DNA from: DAHUYF01 sp035623985
Lineage (GTDB): Bacteria > Pseudomonadota > Alphaproteobacteria > ATCC43930 > CGMCC-115725
Reading direction: 5' to 3'
DNA: 64,000 nt
Assembly: GCA_035623985.1 (NCBI GenBank)
Contig: DASPSJ010000026.1
Span: 20,848-84,847, forward strand
The position numbers and the translations under genes were made by a program. This document shows positions 8,575 through 17,346 of this stretch, in pieces. Below the pieces are notes generated by a model, which did no database searches, was not told the origin of the DNA, and worked only from the letters and a program-made list of their open reading frames with translations. Positions within the stretch are counted from its first letter, which is position 1. Each line of letters starts with the position of its first letter.

Positions 8575-9375
8575 GTGACTTCGATTGCGCCGGTGAAAAT
8601 CGATACGCTGCTGCGAGATCATTACATCGACACGCGCACGCGCCGGGGAGCCTGGCTCCAGGCGCAGCGTTTCCGCCGCGACGGCTTCCTGATGCTCAGG
8701 GAAATCGTGCCCGATTGCGTCCGTGCGGCGGTGCGCGAGGAGGTCCTGGCGCTGTTGGACCGCCACGCGGAACGACGCGACCTGCGGCTGGCCACGACCG
8801 ACTACACGCCGCGCCGGATGAGCGTCGTGCCAAGCGAGACGATTGCCGCGGAGGGCGAGCTGATCGGCGCCATCTACCGATCGCCGGTGCTTCGGCGCGT
8901 GCTGGAGGAGGTGGCCGACGAAGGGATGACAAGTTGCCCTTCGAAAGACGAGGAATTCCTGATCACGCGGCAGGAACGGGTGGGCGACACGCACGGCTGG
9001 CATTGGGGCGACTACAGCTTCGCTCTCATCTGGATCATCGAGACGCCGCCGGTGGCCGATGGCGGCATGCTGCAATGCGTGCCGCACACGCGCTGGAACA
9101 AGAGCGAACCGCTCATCAACGAATACCTCTGCGAGAACCCGATAGCCACCTACGGGTTCCGCAGCGGCGACGTCTACTTCCTTCGCACCGACACGACGCT
9201 TCACCGCACGGTGCCGCTGAACCGCGAGGCGACGCGAATCATCCTGAATATGACCTGGGCAAGCCGGCAGGACATGACGAAGCCCCTGCGGGGAGACGAT
9301 CGCTGGTGGGACGAGGCCTCCGTCAGTGCCGCCGCGCCCGACCGCCCGGGACGACTCGCGGTCGAATCCGTCTAG
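8575..9375 (+). CDS. BesD-like Fe(II)/2-oxoglutarate radical amino acid halogenase
   Basis: A 266-residue non-haem iron enzyme. The iron motif reads HGWHWGD (140-146): His143 and His210 are ligands and Gly145 replaces the Asp/Glu of hydroxylases, the hallmark of Fe/2OG halogenases in which chloride takes the open site. With a constant offset of six residues from BesD of Streptomyces cattleya (numbers from memory), the lysine-contacting residues are kept: Arg80 (R74), Glu126 (E120), His140 (H134), Asp146 (D140), Asn225 (N219), Thr227 (T221), Trp244/245 (W238/239). Arg221 fits the 2OG-binding arginine. Predicted reaction: chlorination of free L-lysine, probably at C4. GTG 8575 is the start, with GGAGG 7 bp upstream. 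It lies 23 bp after the BesB-like gene and 34 bp before the BesC-like gene. Confidence 0.9.
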   Translation: MTSIAPVKIDTLLRDHYIDTRTRRGAWLQAQRFRRDGFLMLREIVPDCVRAAVREEVLALLDRHAERRDLRLATTDYTPRRMSVVPSETIAAEGELIGAIYRSPVLRRVLEEVADEGMTSCPSKDEEFLITRQERVGDTHGWHWGDYSFALIWIIETPPVADGGMLQCVPHTRWNKSEPLINEYLCENPIATYGFRSGDVYFLRTDTTLHRTVPLNREATRIILNMTWASRQDMTKPLRGDDRWWDEASVSAAAPDRPGRLAVESV

Positions 9376-9409
9376 ATCCGCTCATTGCCTTCAGTCAGGG
9401 AGAATCAGC

Positions 9410-10177
9410 ATGGAGAGCTCGTTCAGATTCGAGCATACGCAAAACCCCCATGTCCGCCAGCGGCTCATCCGCGACGACAGCGATTGCAAGCGATATCTCG
9501 ACGGCCTCATCGACTACATCCTCTCGCACCGCGCGGTGGAGCATCCTTTCCTGAACGATTACGCGCAAGCGGGACTCGGCAAGGAGGCCGAAGCCATTCT
9601 CTACAGCGAATGCTATTACTTTTTCCGGCATCTGCCGTTCTATATCGCCGGCATGGCAAATCAAACGCGCGACGAGATGATCTTGCGCGAGATCGTCCTC
9701 AACGTGCAGGACGAAGTCGGCGACGGCATGAGCAAGCTCGTCACGCATTCGACCATATACCGCGATTTTCTCCAGCGGATCGGAATCCCCGTCGAGCGCG
9801 TCGAGCGCTATCGCTGCCTGCCGACGACGACCGCGCTCAATGAGGGAATACGGCGGCTCTATACGGAAAGCCCCATCGTCAAGGGGCTGGGGGCGCTGTA
9901 CGCGGACGAGACCATGTCGGCCACCATGGTCTCCAAGCTCAACGACGGCCTCAAGGCGAACGGCTACGACGAGCAGGTGCGCCATTTCTGGATGCTTCAC
10001 ATGGACGCGGAGGTGGGGCACAGCAACTCCGTCTTCAACGCCATCTTCCCCTATCTCGAGGATCACGGCGCAAGGCCCGAATTCCAGTCGGGCGTCGACG
10101 CCTTCCTTGACCTGGTGGAGGCCTATTGGGACGGCGTCCAATCGCTCATCGGCGAGGCGGCCGTCCCCCGCGGATGA
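9410..10177 (+). CDS. BesC-like haem-oxygenase-fold di-iron oxidase
   Basis: A 255-residue, mostly helical protein of the haem-oxygenase-like di-iron oxidase (HDO) superfamily. Candidate metal ligands follow the CADD/SznF spacing: Glu67-x6-His74 (YSECYYFFRH), Glu167 (YADETMS), and His197-x3-Glu201-x2-His204 (LHMDAEVGH); Glu102 in VQDEVGDG is another acidic candidate. Streptomyces BesC cleaves 4-chloro-lysine oxidatively to 4-chloro-allylglycine, formaldehyde and ammonia (family knowledge). Position directly after the BesD-like gene and the same size support that role here. ATG 9410 has GGGAGA upstream. Other HDO enzymes such as UndA or SznF use different substrates, but the besB-besD-besC context makes the lysine pathway the best guess. 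Confidence 0.85.
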   Translation: MESSFRFEHTQNPHVRQRLIRDDSDCKRYLDGLIDYILSHRAVEHPFLNDYAQAGLGKEAEAILYSECYYFFRHLPFYIAGMANQTRDEMILREIVLNVQDEVGDGMSKLVTHSTIYRDFLQRIGIPVERVERYRCLPTTTALNEGIRRLYTESPIVKGLGALYADETMSATMVSKLNDGLKANGYDEQVRHFWMLHMDAEVGHSNSVFNAIFPYLEDHGARPEFQSGVDAFLDLVEAYWDGVQSLIGEAAVPRG

Positions 10178-10271
10178 TACCCGCCGGAAGGGCCGAGAGC
10201 CGTGATTTCGGCAGGCCGAGCCGGGCCGCCACCGCGCTGCCCCATCCGGCGACAGAGTTAAGGAGCGCGCA

Positions 10272-10610
10272 ATGGCAGATCTCAGGGAACGGGTACGAGC
10301 GCTATCGCCTGAGCGACAGTCGGTCCTGTTTCATCGGCTGATGCGGCGGCCCCGGCCCGCCGCGGCAATCGCGTTTCCGCCGCCGATGCCGGATCGCGGG
10401 GAGGCGATATTGCCGGAGCTGCAAGACCTCACCGATCAGCAGGTGACCGACGCGCTGATGAAGCTGCTCAGCGAGGAAGAGGACGGCGATTCAATGGCCG
10501 GCATGGCGCGCGGAGGCGAAGCGGCCGTCGAGGCGGTTGGCAGCGCCGCCGCCGCTTCGATCGGCGATACCAGCCAGCTTCTGCCGCTCTTGCTGGAGGG
10601 AAAAGCATGA
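10272..10610 (+). CDS. Small NRPS-associated protein, possible docking/linker protein
   Basis: A 112-residue protein without a recognised domain. The N-terminus (LRERVRALSPERQSVLFHRL) resembles the helical segments that precede condensation domains, and the middle (LQDLTDQQVTDALMKLLSEE) resembles linkers found after carrier domains. The C-terminal third is Ala/Gly-rich. Translation starts at ATG 10272 behind AAGGAG, and its stop overlaps the start of the first NRPS gene (ATGA at 10607-10610), so the two proteins are made in step. It has no serine in a carrier-protein context and no catalytic motif. A docking or scaffold role between the Bes enzymes and the NRPS is an inference. Confidence 0.6.
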   Translation: MADLRERVRALSPERQSVLFHRLMRRPRPAAAIAFPPPMPDRGEAILPELQDLTDQQVTDALMKLLSEEEDGDSMAGMARGGEAAVEAVGSAAAASIGDTSQLLPLLLEGKA

Positions 10611-13600
10611 GCGACGTTGCCAGCGTGATTGCCGGTCTCTCGGCGCGGGAAAGGCGCGAATGGCTGGACAGAATGCTGCGCGAGCAAAAGGCGCGCGCGC
10701 CGAAGACCGCCCCCTTGTCCTTCACGCAGGAGAGGCTCTGGTTTCTCGATCAGTTCCAGCCGGGAAGCCCGGTCTACAACATTCCCGGAAACTTCCCCAT
10801 GCCGGGGCCGCTGAACGTTCCGGCGCTGGGAAAATCCTTCAATGAGATCGTCAGGCGCCACGAGGTGCTGCGCACCGCTTTCAAGGTGGTCGATTGGCAG
10901 CCGGTTCAGGTGGTGGCGCCGTTGCTCGTGATTCCGCTGCCGGTCATCGACCTGCGTCCCCTCGGCGACGCGGAGCGTTACGCCAAGCTGCAAGAGCTGG
11001 TCGCCGAGGAAGCTCTCCGGCCGTTCGACTTGGCGACAGGGCCGCTCATTCGCACCTCGCTGGTGCGCCTTGGCGACCAGGACCATATGGTCCTGCTGAC
11101 CGTTCATCACATCGTCTGCGACGGCTGGTCGCTCAGCGTGCTGTTCCGCGAACTTGGCGCGCTCTACCAAGCCTTCGCCAGCGCCTCGCCCTCGCCGCTG
11201 CGCGAGCTGAGAGTGCAATATGCGGATTTCGCGCGCTGGCAGCGCGACTACTTGCAAGGCGAGGCGCTGGAGGCGCAGCTCGCTTATTGGCGGCGACAGC
11301 TCGCCGAAGTGCCGCCGCTGCTCGCGCTGCCCTATGACCGGCCGCGGCCGCCCGCGATGACCTTCCGCGGCGCCGCGCAGCCGGTGCGGCTCTCGCCGTC
11401 GCTGACGGCAAAGCTGCGCCAGCTCAACCACCGCGAAGGGGTCACGATGTTCATGACCCTGCTCGCCGCCTTCAACGCGCTGCTCTACCGCTACACCGGC
11501 CAGACGAAGATCGCCATCGGCACGCCGGTGGCAAATCGCGCGCGCGTCGAGTTCGAGGAGGCGATCGGCTGCTTTCTCAACATGGTGGTGTTCTGCACCG
11601 AGGTCTCGGGCGAGCAGACATTCGAAGAGCAGCTTCGCAGCGTCCGCGACGTCGCGCTCGGCGCTTTCGCACATCAGGATCTGCCGTTCGAGAAGCTCGT
11701 GGAGGCTTTGCGGCCATCGCGCGATCCCGGCTACAACCCGATCTTCCAGGTATCTTTCAACTTGCAGACGATGCAAGGACCGTCGGGCGGTGCGGCCGGC
11801 GCGCCGCCGTCCTCCCCGCCCGAGGAGGCCGACGACCTCGACGACACCCGGCCGTCGCCGGGCGTCACGCTGGGCGGCGCGCGCTTCGATCTCACGCTGT
11901 CGCTGGTGGAATACGACGATAGCGTGACCGGATGGCTCGAATACAGCACCGACCTGTTCGATCACGCGACCATTGCTCGCATGGCCGGGCACTTGAACAG
12001 AATTCTGGAGGGCGCAGCGGATAATCCCGGCGCCACGCTCTCGCGGCTGCCGCTGTTGACCCCAGCGGAATTGCGGCAGCGCCGGCGTTGGAACGAGACC
12101 GACGAGGTCGAGCAACCGAGCGAGCGCATCCATGACGGTCTCGAAGCGCAGGCGGCGCGCACGCCGGAGGCCATCGCCGTGGAGTTCGAAGGCCGCACGC
12201 TGACCTATCGCGAGCTGGACGAGCGCGCCGGCAAGACCGCACGCTATCTGCGCGCGCTCGGCGTCGAGATCGGGGCGCCGGTGGCGATCTGCCTGAACCG
12301 GTCGCCGGAGATGCTGGTCGCCATCTACGGCGTGCTGAAGGCCGGCGGCGCCTACGTTCCGCTGGATCCGACCTATCCCCGCGAGCGTCTCGCCTTCATG
12401 CTGGCCGATTGCGGCGCCGATGTGCTGCTCTCGCAGCAGGCGCTGTTGGCCGACCTGCCGCCGCATGCCGGGCGGACGGTCTGCCTTGATGCCGATTGGG
12501 GCGAGATCGACCGGCCGGGCGAGCACTGGCAGAGCCCGGACATCAGCCCCGATGCGCTTGCCTATATCATCTACACCTCGGGCTCCACCGGGGTCCCCAA
12601 GGGCGTGCTGGTCGCGCACCGCGGCGTCGTGAATTCATCGCGCACGCTGGTGCGCTACCTCGACCTCGGACTCGGCCAGCGCATGCTTCAATTCGCCTCG
12701 CTGAGCTTCGACGTCTCGGTGTTCGAGTTCGTCCCGGCGCTGATGTCCGGCATGACGCTGTGCCTGGCGCGCAAGGAAGCGCTGTTGCCCGGCCCCGGAC
12801 TGATCCGCCTGCTGCGCGATCTGCGCATCAACGTCGTGACGCTGCCGCCCTCCGTGCTGGCGGTGCTGCCGATCGCGGACCTGCCCGACCTGACCACGCT
12901 GCAGGTTGCGGGCGAGGCTTTTTCCGCCGATCTGGTGGCGCGCTGGAGCGGCGGGCGTCGCTTCTTCAACGCCTATGGCCCAACCGAGGGCAGCATCTGG
13001 ACAGCGGGCGCGTTCCTCGACGGAACTCGGCGCCCGGTCATCGGCCGCCCGATTCCGAACAGCCAGATTCATCTGCTTGACCAGCATCTGGAGCCGGTGC
13101 CGGTCGGCGTCACCGGCGAGCTCTATATCGGCGGCATCGGCGTCACGCGCGGCTATCTCGGGCGACCGGAGGCTACGGCGGCCAATTTCATCCCCGATCC
13201 CTTCTCGGCCCGGGCCGGAGCGCGGATGTATCGCACGGGAGACCTCGCGCGCTATCTCGCGGACGGCACCATCGAATACGTCGGACGAGCCGATCACCAG
13301 GTCAAGCTGCGCGGCTTCCGCATCGAGCTGGGCGAAATCGAAGCCGCTCTTGCGCGATACCCGCACATAAGCCACGCCGCCGTCGTGCTGCGCGAGGAGC
13401 GCTCGGGCGACCGCCGGCTGATCGCCTATCTGGCGGCGCGGGCCGGCGGCGAGATTTCCACCGCCGATTTGCGCCGCTTCCTGCGAGAGACGCTGCCCGA
13501 GCACATGATCCCGGCGAATTTTGTCGTTGTCGACGCCATTCCGCTTACCTCCAACGGCAAGATCGATCGCGCCGCGCTGCCCCATCCCGATGCCGTCCGC

Positions 13601-13957
13601 CCGGAGCTTTCGCAGTCCTTCGTCGCGCCGCAGACGCCGCTTCAGCAGGTGCTTGCGCGCATCTGGGAGGACGTCCTCAATATTCGCGGCATCGGCATCG
13701 CCGACAATTTTTTCGAACTGGGCGGACATTCCCTGCTGATCAGCCGGCTCGTATCGCGCATACGCGAGTCCTTCGGCGTCGAGATCGCCATGCGTCGCGT
13801 GTTCGAGTGCCCCACCATCGCGGACTTGGCCCGGGGTCTCGCCGAGGACGGCGTGCAAGGGGACGCGCTGGACAAGACCGCGCAAGCGCTGATCGAGGCG
13901 GCAGCGGTCGAGGCGGATGCGGCGAGACCGTCCGATCACAACTGGAGAGTGCTGTGA
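10607..13957 (+). CDS. Non-ribosomal peptide synthetase, single module C-A-PCP (module 1)
   Basis: A 1116-residue one-module NRPS. The condensation domain (about 35-480) has the active site HHIVCDGWS (His167, His168, Asp172) and looks like an LCL-type domain rather than a starter or epimerising type. The adenylation domain (about 500-1010) has TSGSTGVPKG, FDVSVFE and NAYGPTEGSIW. Reading the GrsA pocket positions gives DVFSQAAIW plus the usual Lys, which I cannot match to a known substrate, so it could select an unusual acid such as propargylglycine. The carrier domain has FFELGGHSL with the phosphopantetheine Ser1042. There is no epimerisation, reductase or thioesterase domain. Its stop overlaps the GTG start of the second NRPS. 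Confidence 0.95.
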   Translation: MSDVASVIAGLSARERREWLDRMLREQKARAPKTAPLSFTQERLWFLDQFQPGSPVYNIPGNFPMPGPLNVPALGKSFNEIVRRHEVLRTAFKVVDWQPVQVVAPLLVIPLPVIDLRPLGDAERYAKLQELVAEEALRPFDLATGPLIRTSLVRLGDQDHMVLLTVHHIVCDGWSLSVLFRELGALYQAFASASPSPLRELRVQYADFARWQRDYLQGEALEAQLAYWRRQLAEVPPLLALPYDRPRPPAMTFRGAAQPVRLSPSLTAKLRQLNHREGVTMFMTLLAAFNALLYRYTGQTKIAIGTPVANRARVEFEEAIGCFLNMVVFCTEVSGEQTFEEQLRSVRDVALGAFAHQDLPFEKLVEALRPSRDPGYNPIFQVSFNLQTMQGPSGGAAGAPPSSPPEEADDLDDTRPSPGVTLGGARFDLTLSLVEYDDSVTGWLEYSTDLFDHATIARMAGHLNRILEGAADNPGATLSRLPLLTPAELRQRRRWNETDEVEQPSERIHDGLEAQAARTPEAIAVEFEGRTLTYRELDERAGKTARYLRALGVEIGAPVAICLNRSPEMLVAIYGVLKAGGAYVPLDPTYPRERLAFMLADCGADVLLSQQALLADLPPHAGRTVCLDADWGEIDRPGEHWQSPDISPDALAYIIYTSGSTGVPKGVLVAHRGVVNSSRTLVRYLDLGLGQRMLQFASLSFDVSVFEFVPALMSGMTLCLARKEALLPGPGLIRLLRDLRINVVTLPPSVLAVLPIADLPDLTTLQVAGEAFSADLVARWSGGRRFFNAYGPTEGSIWTAGAFLDGTRRPVIGRPIPNSQIHLLDQHLEPVPVGVTGELYIGGIGVTRGYLGRPEATAANFIPDPFSARAGARMYRTGDLARYLADGTIEYVGRADHQVKLRGFRIELGEIEAALARYPHISHAAVVLREERSGDRRLIAYLAARAGGEISTADLRRFLRETLPEHMIPANFVVVDAIPLTSNGKIDRAALPHPDAVRPELSQSFVAPQTPLQQVLARIWEDVLNIRGIGIADNFFELGGHSLLISRLVSRIRESFGVEIAMRRVFECPTIADLARGLAEDGVQGDALDKTAQALIEAAAVEADAARPSDHNWRVL

Positions 13958-16900
13958 CCTCGCCCGAGGGATTCCAACTTTCGCCGCAACGGCGCGCGCT
14001 CTTCCAGAAAGAGGGGGTACCGCGCGCCAATGGCGTGATGCTCGAACGTCGATCGCGTCAGCGGATGGCGCCGCTGTCCTTCGCCCAGGAGCGGCTGTGG
14101 TTTCTCGATCAATTCCAGGCCGACCGCTCGGTCTACAACATTCCCGGCAATTTCCAGCTACCCGGCGCTTTGCATCTGCCGGCGCTGCATGCCGCCTTCA
14201 ACGAGGTCGTTCGACGCCACGAGGCGCTGCGCACGACGTTCCCGGTGATCGACGGGAAACCGGTGCAGCTCATTGCGCCGAGCGCGCGGTTGAGTCTGCC
14301 GCTGCGCGACCTGCGCGCCCTCCCTGTCGAGCGAAGGGAGGCAGAGACCGCCCGGTTGGCGGCCGAGGAAAGAAGCCGGCCCTTCGACTTGATGCGGGAT
14401 CTGCCGTTGAGGGTGCAGCTCCTGCGGGTCGCCGATGAGCTGCATCTGGTGCTCTTGACGATGCACCACATCGTCTCCGACGCCCGCTCGATGGAAATCT
14501 TCTTTTCGGAGTTATCGACGCTCTATCGGGCCTATGCGCAGGGCAGCGCATCGCCGCTGCCGGAGCCGCCGGTCCAATACGCGGATTTCGCCGAATGGCA
14601 GCGCGATTGGCTCTGCGGCGAGGTCCTGGACGAGCAGCTTGCGTTCTGGCGCCGGCAGCTTTCGGGCGCGCCGCAGGTGATCGGCCTTCCGACCGATCGG
14701 CCGCGGCCGCCGGTTCAGCGGCACCGCGGCGCGCTGCAGGCCTTCAGGCTGTCGCGTCGGCTGGTCGAGGAGCTGCGCGCGCTCAGCATTGCCGAGGGCG
14801 CAACGCTGTTCATGACGATGCTGGCCGGCTTCCTGACCCTGCTCCACCGCTACAGCGGCGAGACCACCCTCTGCGTCGGAACGCCCATCGCCAATCGCGA
14901 TCGCGCCGAGCTGGAGAGTCTGATCGGCCTCTTCGTGAATACCGTTGTGCTGCGCGTGGATCTGCGCGGGGATTTGAGCTTCCGCGCGCTGATCGCGAGC
15001 GTCCGCGAGACGGCGCTCACGGCCTACAGCCATCAGGATCTCCCGTTCGAGAAGCTGGTGGAGGAACTCCATCCGCAGCGCAGCATGGGCCACAATCCGC
15101 TGTTCCAGGTCATGTTCACGCTGCAGAGCGCGCCCGCAGCAGCCGTGGAACCGGTGTCGGCGGATCCGGCGTCGGCCGACAGGGAGGAGCCGTTGAGCGT
15201 AACGCCGTCGACGGCGAAGTTTGATCTCAATCTTTCGCTGGTGCAGTGCGGTCAGGATTTGACCGGCGCCATCGAGTACAACACCGACCTGTTCGACGAT
15301 GCGACCATCACACGGATGGTCGGTCATCTGCTGATGCTGCTCACGGCCGCCGCGGCGCAGCCGAATGCGCAACTGGCGGACCTGCCGCTGCTCATGGACG
15401 CGGAGCAGCAGCAGCTTGCGCGCTGGAATGCGTCGGCCGAGACCTGCCCCGCCGTGGGCGGCATCCACCGCCTGGTGGAGGATCGGGCAGCCCGAACGCC
15501 CGCCGCGCCGGCGCTCTGCGCCGACGGGCGCGAGATCAGCTACGGGGAACTTAACCAGCGCGCGGACCGGCTGGCGCGGCGGCTGCGGCGGCTCGGTTGC
15601 GGGCCGGACATGGCGGTGGGGATCTTTGGCGACCGGTCGATCGAGACATTCATCGGCCTGCTCGGGGTGCTCAAGGCCGGGGGCGCGTCCTTGCCGCTCG
15701 ATCCGACCTATCCCGCGCAGCGCCTTGCCTTCATGCTTGCCGATTCCGGCGCGCCGCTGCTGGTTACGCAGAAGCGGCTGGTCGCCAACCTGCCGCCGCA
15801 TCAGGCATTCGTGGTCTGCGTCGACGAGGACGAGGACGAGGACGCGGCGGCTTCCGATGAAGCCGCGGCAGGTCCGACGCCGGCGCTCGACGGCGATCGG
15901 CTCGCCTATATCATCTACACCTCCGGCTCGACCGGACGACCCAAGGGCGCGGCCGTGACGCACCGCACCCTGCTCAACCTGATCTTGTGGCAGATGGTCC
16001 GCTCCCGCTGCCCGGAGGGACGGACGCTCCAATATGCCCCCCTGAGCTTCGACGTGGCGCTTCAGGAAATTTTCGCGACCTGGTGCGCCGGCGGCTGCCT
16101 GGTGCTCATCGACGAGACCGACCGGTGCGACATGCGGCGATTGCCGCGTCTGTTGCGCGAGGCGGCGATCGAGCGATTGTTCCTGCCCTATGTCGCGCTG
16201 AAGCAACTGGCGGAGAGCGTCGACCAGGACGATCTGCTTCCCAGCGAGTTGCGCGAGGTGATCACCGCCGGCGAGCAGCTCCGCATCACGCCGGCGATCC
16301 GGAGGTTCTTCGCCCGCCTGCCCCAATGCACGCTGGCGAACCAATATGGGCCGTCGGAAACCCACGTCGTTTCCGAATTTGTCCTCCCGCCGGCGCCCGC
16401 GTCTTGGCCGGTATTGCCGCCGATCGGCCGGCCTATCGCCGCCACCCAACTCCATGTGCTGGACGATCGGCTGAGGCCGGTGCCGATCGGCGTTCCCGGC
16501 GAGCTGTACGTTGGCGGCGTCCCGCCGGCGCGCGGCTATCTCGGTCGACCCGCGGCGACGGCCGAAAGCTTTGTGCCGAATCCCTGGGCCGCGCCGGGAA
16601 CGCGGCTTTATCGCACGGGCGATCTGGCGCGTTATTTGCCGGACGGCAATCTCGAGTTCCTCGGCCGCCGCGACGACCAGCTCAAGATCCGCGGTCATCG
16701 CATCGAGCCGGGCGAGGTCGAGGTGGCACTGAGCCAAGCGCCAGGGGTGCGGGCCGCGACTGTGGCATGCCGCACCGATCCTGCGGGCGAGTTGAGTTTG
16801 GTGGGATATCTGGTGGCCGAGGGGGAGCCATCGATCGAGGAGATACGCGGCCACCTGCGCCGATCTCTGCCGGAGTACATGGTGCCGTCGAGCTTCATCC

Positions 16901-17337
16901 AATTGCCCTACCTTCCCATGACCCCGAGCGGGAAAGTCGATCGCCGCGCCCTCGTGGCGCTCGATGGCACGCGCCTGGGCATCGAGCGGCCCTTCGCGGC
17001 GCCGCGCACCTCCCTGGAGCAGCGGCTTGCGGAGATCTGGCGCGGCGTCCTCGGTGTCGAGCGCATTGGCGTATCGGACAATTTCTTCGACTTGGGCGGC
17101 CACTCGCTCAGCGCAACCCGCGTGGTCGCTCGGATCCGCGATCTCTTCGACATCGAGGTGCCGCTGGTTCGCATCTTCGAGCAGCCGTCGATCGCGGGAC
17201 TGGCCTGCGCGCTGATCGAAGCCGAACTCGCCCGCGACGAGAGCCCCGAGATGGTTACGGAGGTCGAAGCGCTTTCGGATGAAGAGGCGGCCGTCCTCTC
17301 CCGAGAAGAATGGACTATCCCCGCGACAGAGCGATAG
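13954..17337 (+). CDS. Non-ribosomal peptide synthetase, single module C-A-PCP (module 2)
   Basis: A 1127-residue one-module NRPS starting at GTG 13954, overlapping the previous stop (GTGA). The condensation domain carries HHIVSDARS (His171, His172, Asp176), intact though the usual DG is DA. The adenylation domain has TSGSTGRPKG, SFDVALQE and NQYGPSETHVV. The GrsA-position readout DVQVIAQVV plus Lys differs at two positions from the proline-type code I remember (DVQLIAHVVK), so proline or a related cyclic imino acid is a weak prediction. An acidic run (VDEDEDEDAAASDE) lies between core motifs A2 and A3. The carrier domain has FFDLGGHSL with Ser1051. No releasing domain follows, so release must come from another protein, perhaps the type II thioesterase downstream. 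Confidence 0.95.
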   Translation: MTSPEGFQLSPQRRALFQKEGVPRANGVMLERRSRQRMAPLSFAQERLWFLDQFQADRSVYNIPGNFQLPGALHLPALHAAFNEVVRRHEALRTTFPVIDGKPVQLIAPSARLSLPLRDLRALPVERREAETARLAAEERSRPFDLMRDLPLRVQLLRVADELHLVLLTMHHIVSDARSMEIFFSELSTLYRAYAQGSASPLPEPPVQYADFAEWQRDWLCGEVLDEQLAFWRRQLSGAPQVIGLPTDRPRPPVQRHRGALQAFRLSRRLVEELRALSIAEGATLFMTMLAGFLTLLHRYSGETTLCVGTPIANRDRAELESLIGLFVNTVVLRVDLRGDLSFRALIASVRETALTAYSHQDLPFEKLVEELHPQRSMGHNPLFQVMFTLQSAPAAAVEPVSADPASADREEPLSVTPSTAKFDLNLSLVQCGQDLTGAIEYNTDLFDDATITRMVGHLLMLLTAAAAQPNAQLADLPLLMDAEQQQLARWNASAETCPAVGGIHRLVEDRAARTPAAPALCADGREISYGELNQRADRLARRLRRLGCGPDMAVGIFGDRSIETFIGLLGVLKAGGASLPLDPTYPAQRLAFMLADSGAPLLVTQKRLVANLPPHQAFVVCVDEDEDEDAAASDEAAAGPTPALDGDRLAYIIYTSGSTGRPKGAAVTHRTLLNLILWQMVRSRCPEGRTLQYAPLSFDVALQEIFATWCAGGCLVLIDETDRCDMRRLPRLLREAAIERLFLPYVALKQLAESVDQDDLLPSELREVITAGEQLRITPAIRRFFARLPQCTLANQYGPSETHVVSEFVLPPAPASWPVLPPIGRPIAATQLHVLDDRLRPVPIGVPGELYVGGVPPARGYLGRPAATAESFVPNPWAAPGTRLYRTGDLARYLPDGNLEFLGRRDDQLKIRGHRIEPGEVEVALSQAPGVRAATVACRTDPAGELSLVGYLVAEGEPSIEEIRGHLRRSLPEYMVPSSFIQLPYLPMTPSGKVDRRALVALDGTRLGIERPFAAPRTSLEQRLAEIWRGVLGVERIGVSDNFFDLGGHSLSATRVVARIRDLFDIEVPLVRIFEQPSIAGLACALIEAELARDESPEMVTEVEALSDEEAAVLSREEWTIPATER

Positions 17338-17346
17338 GAGCGTCAT

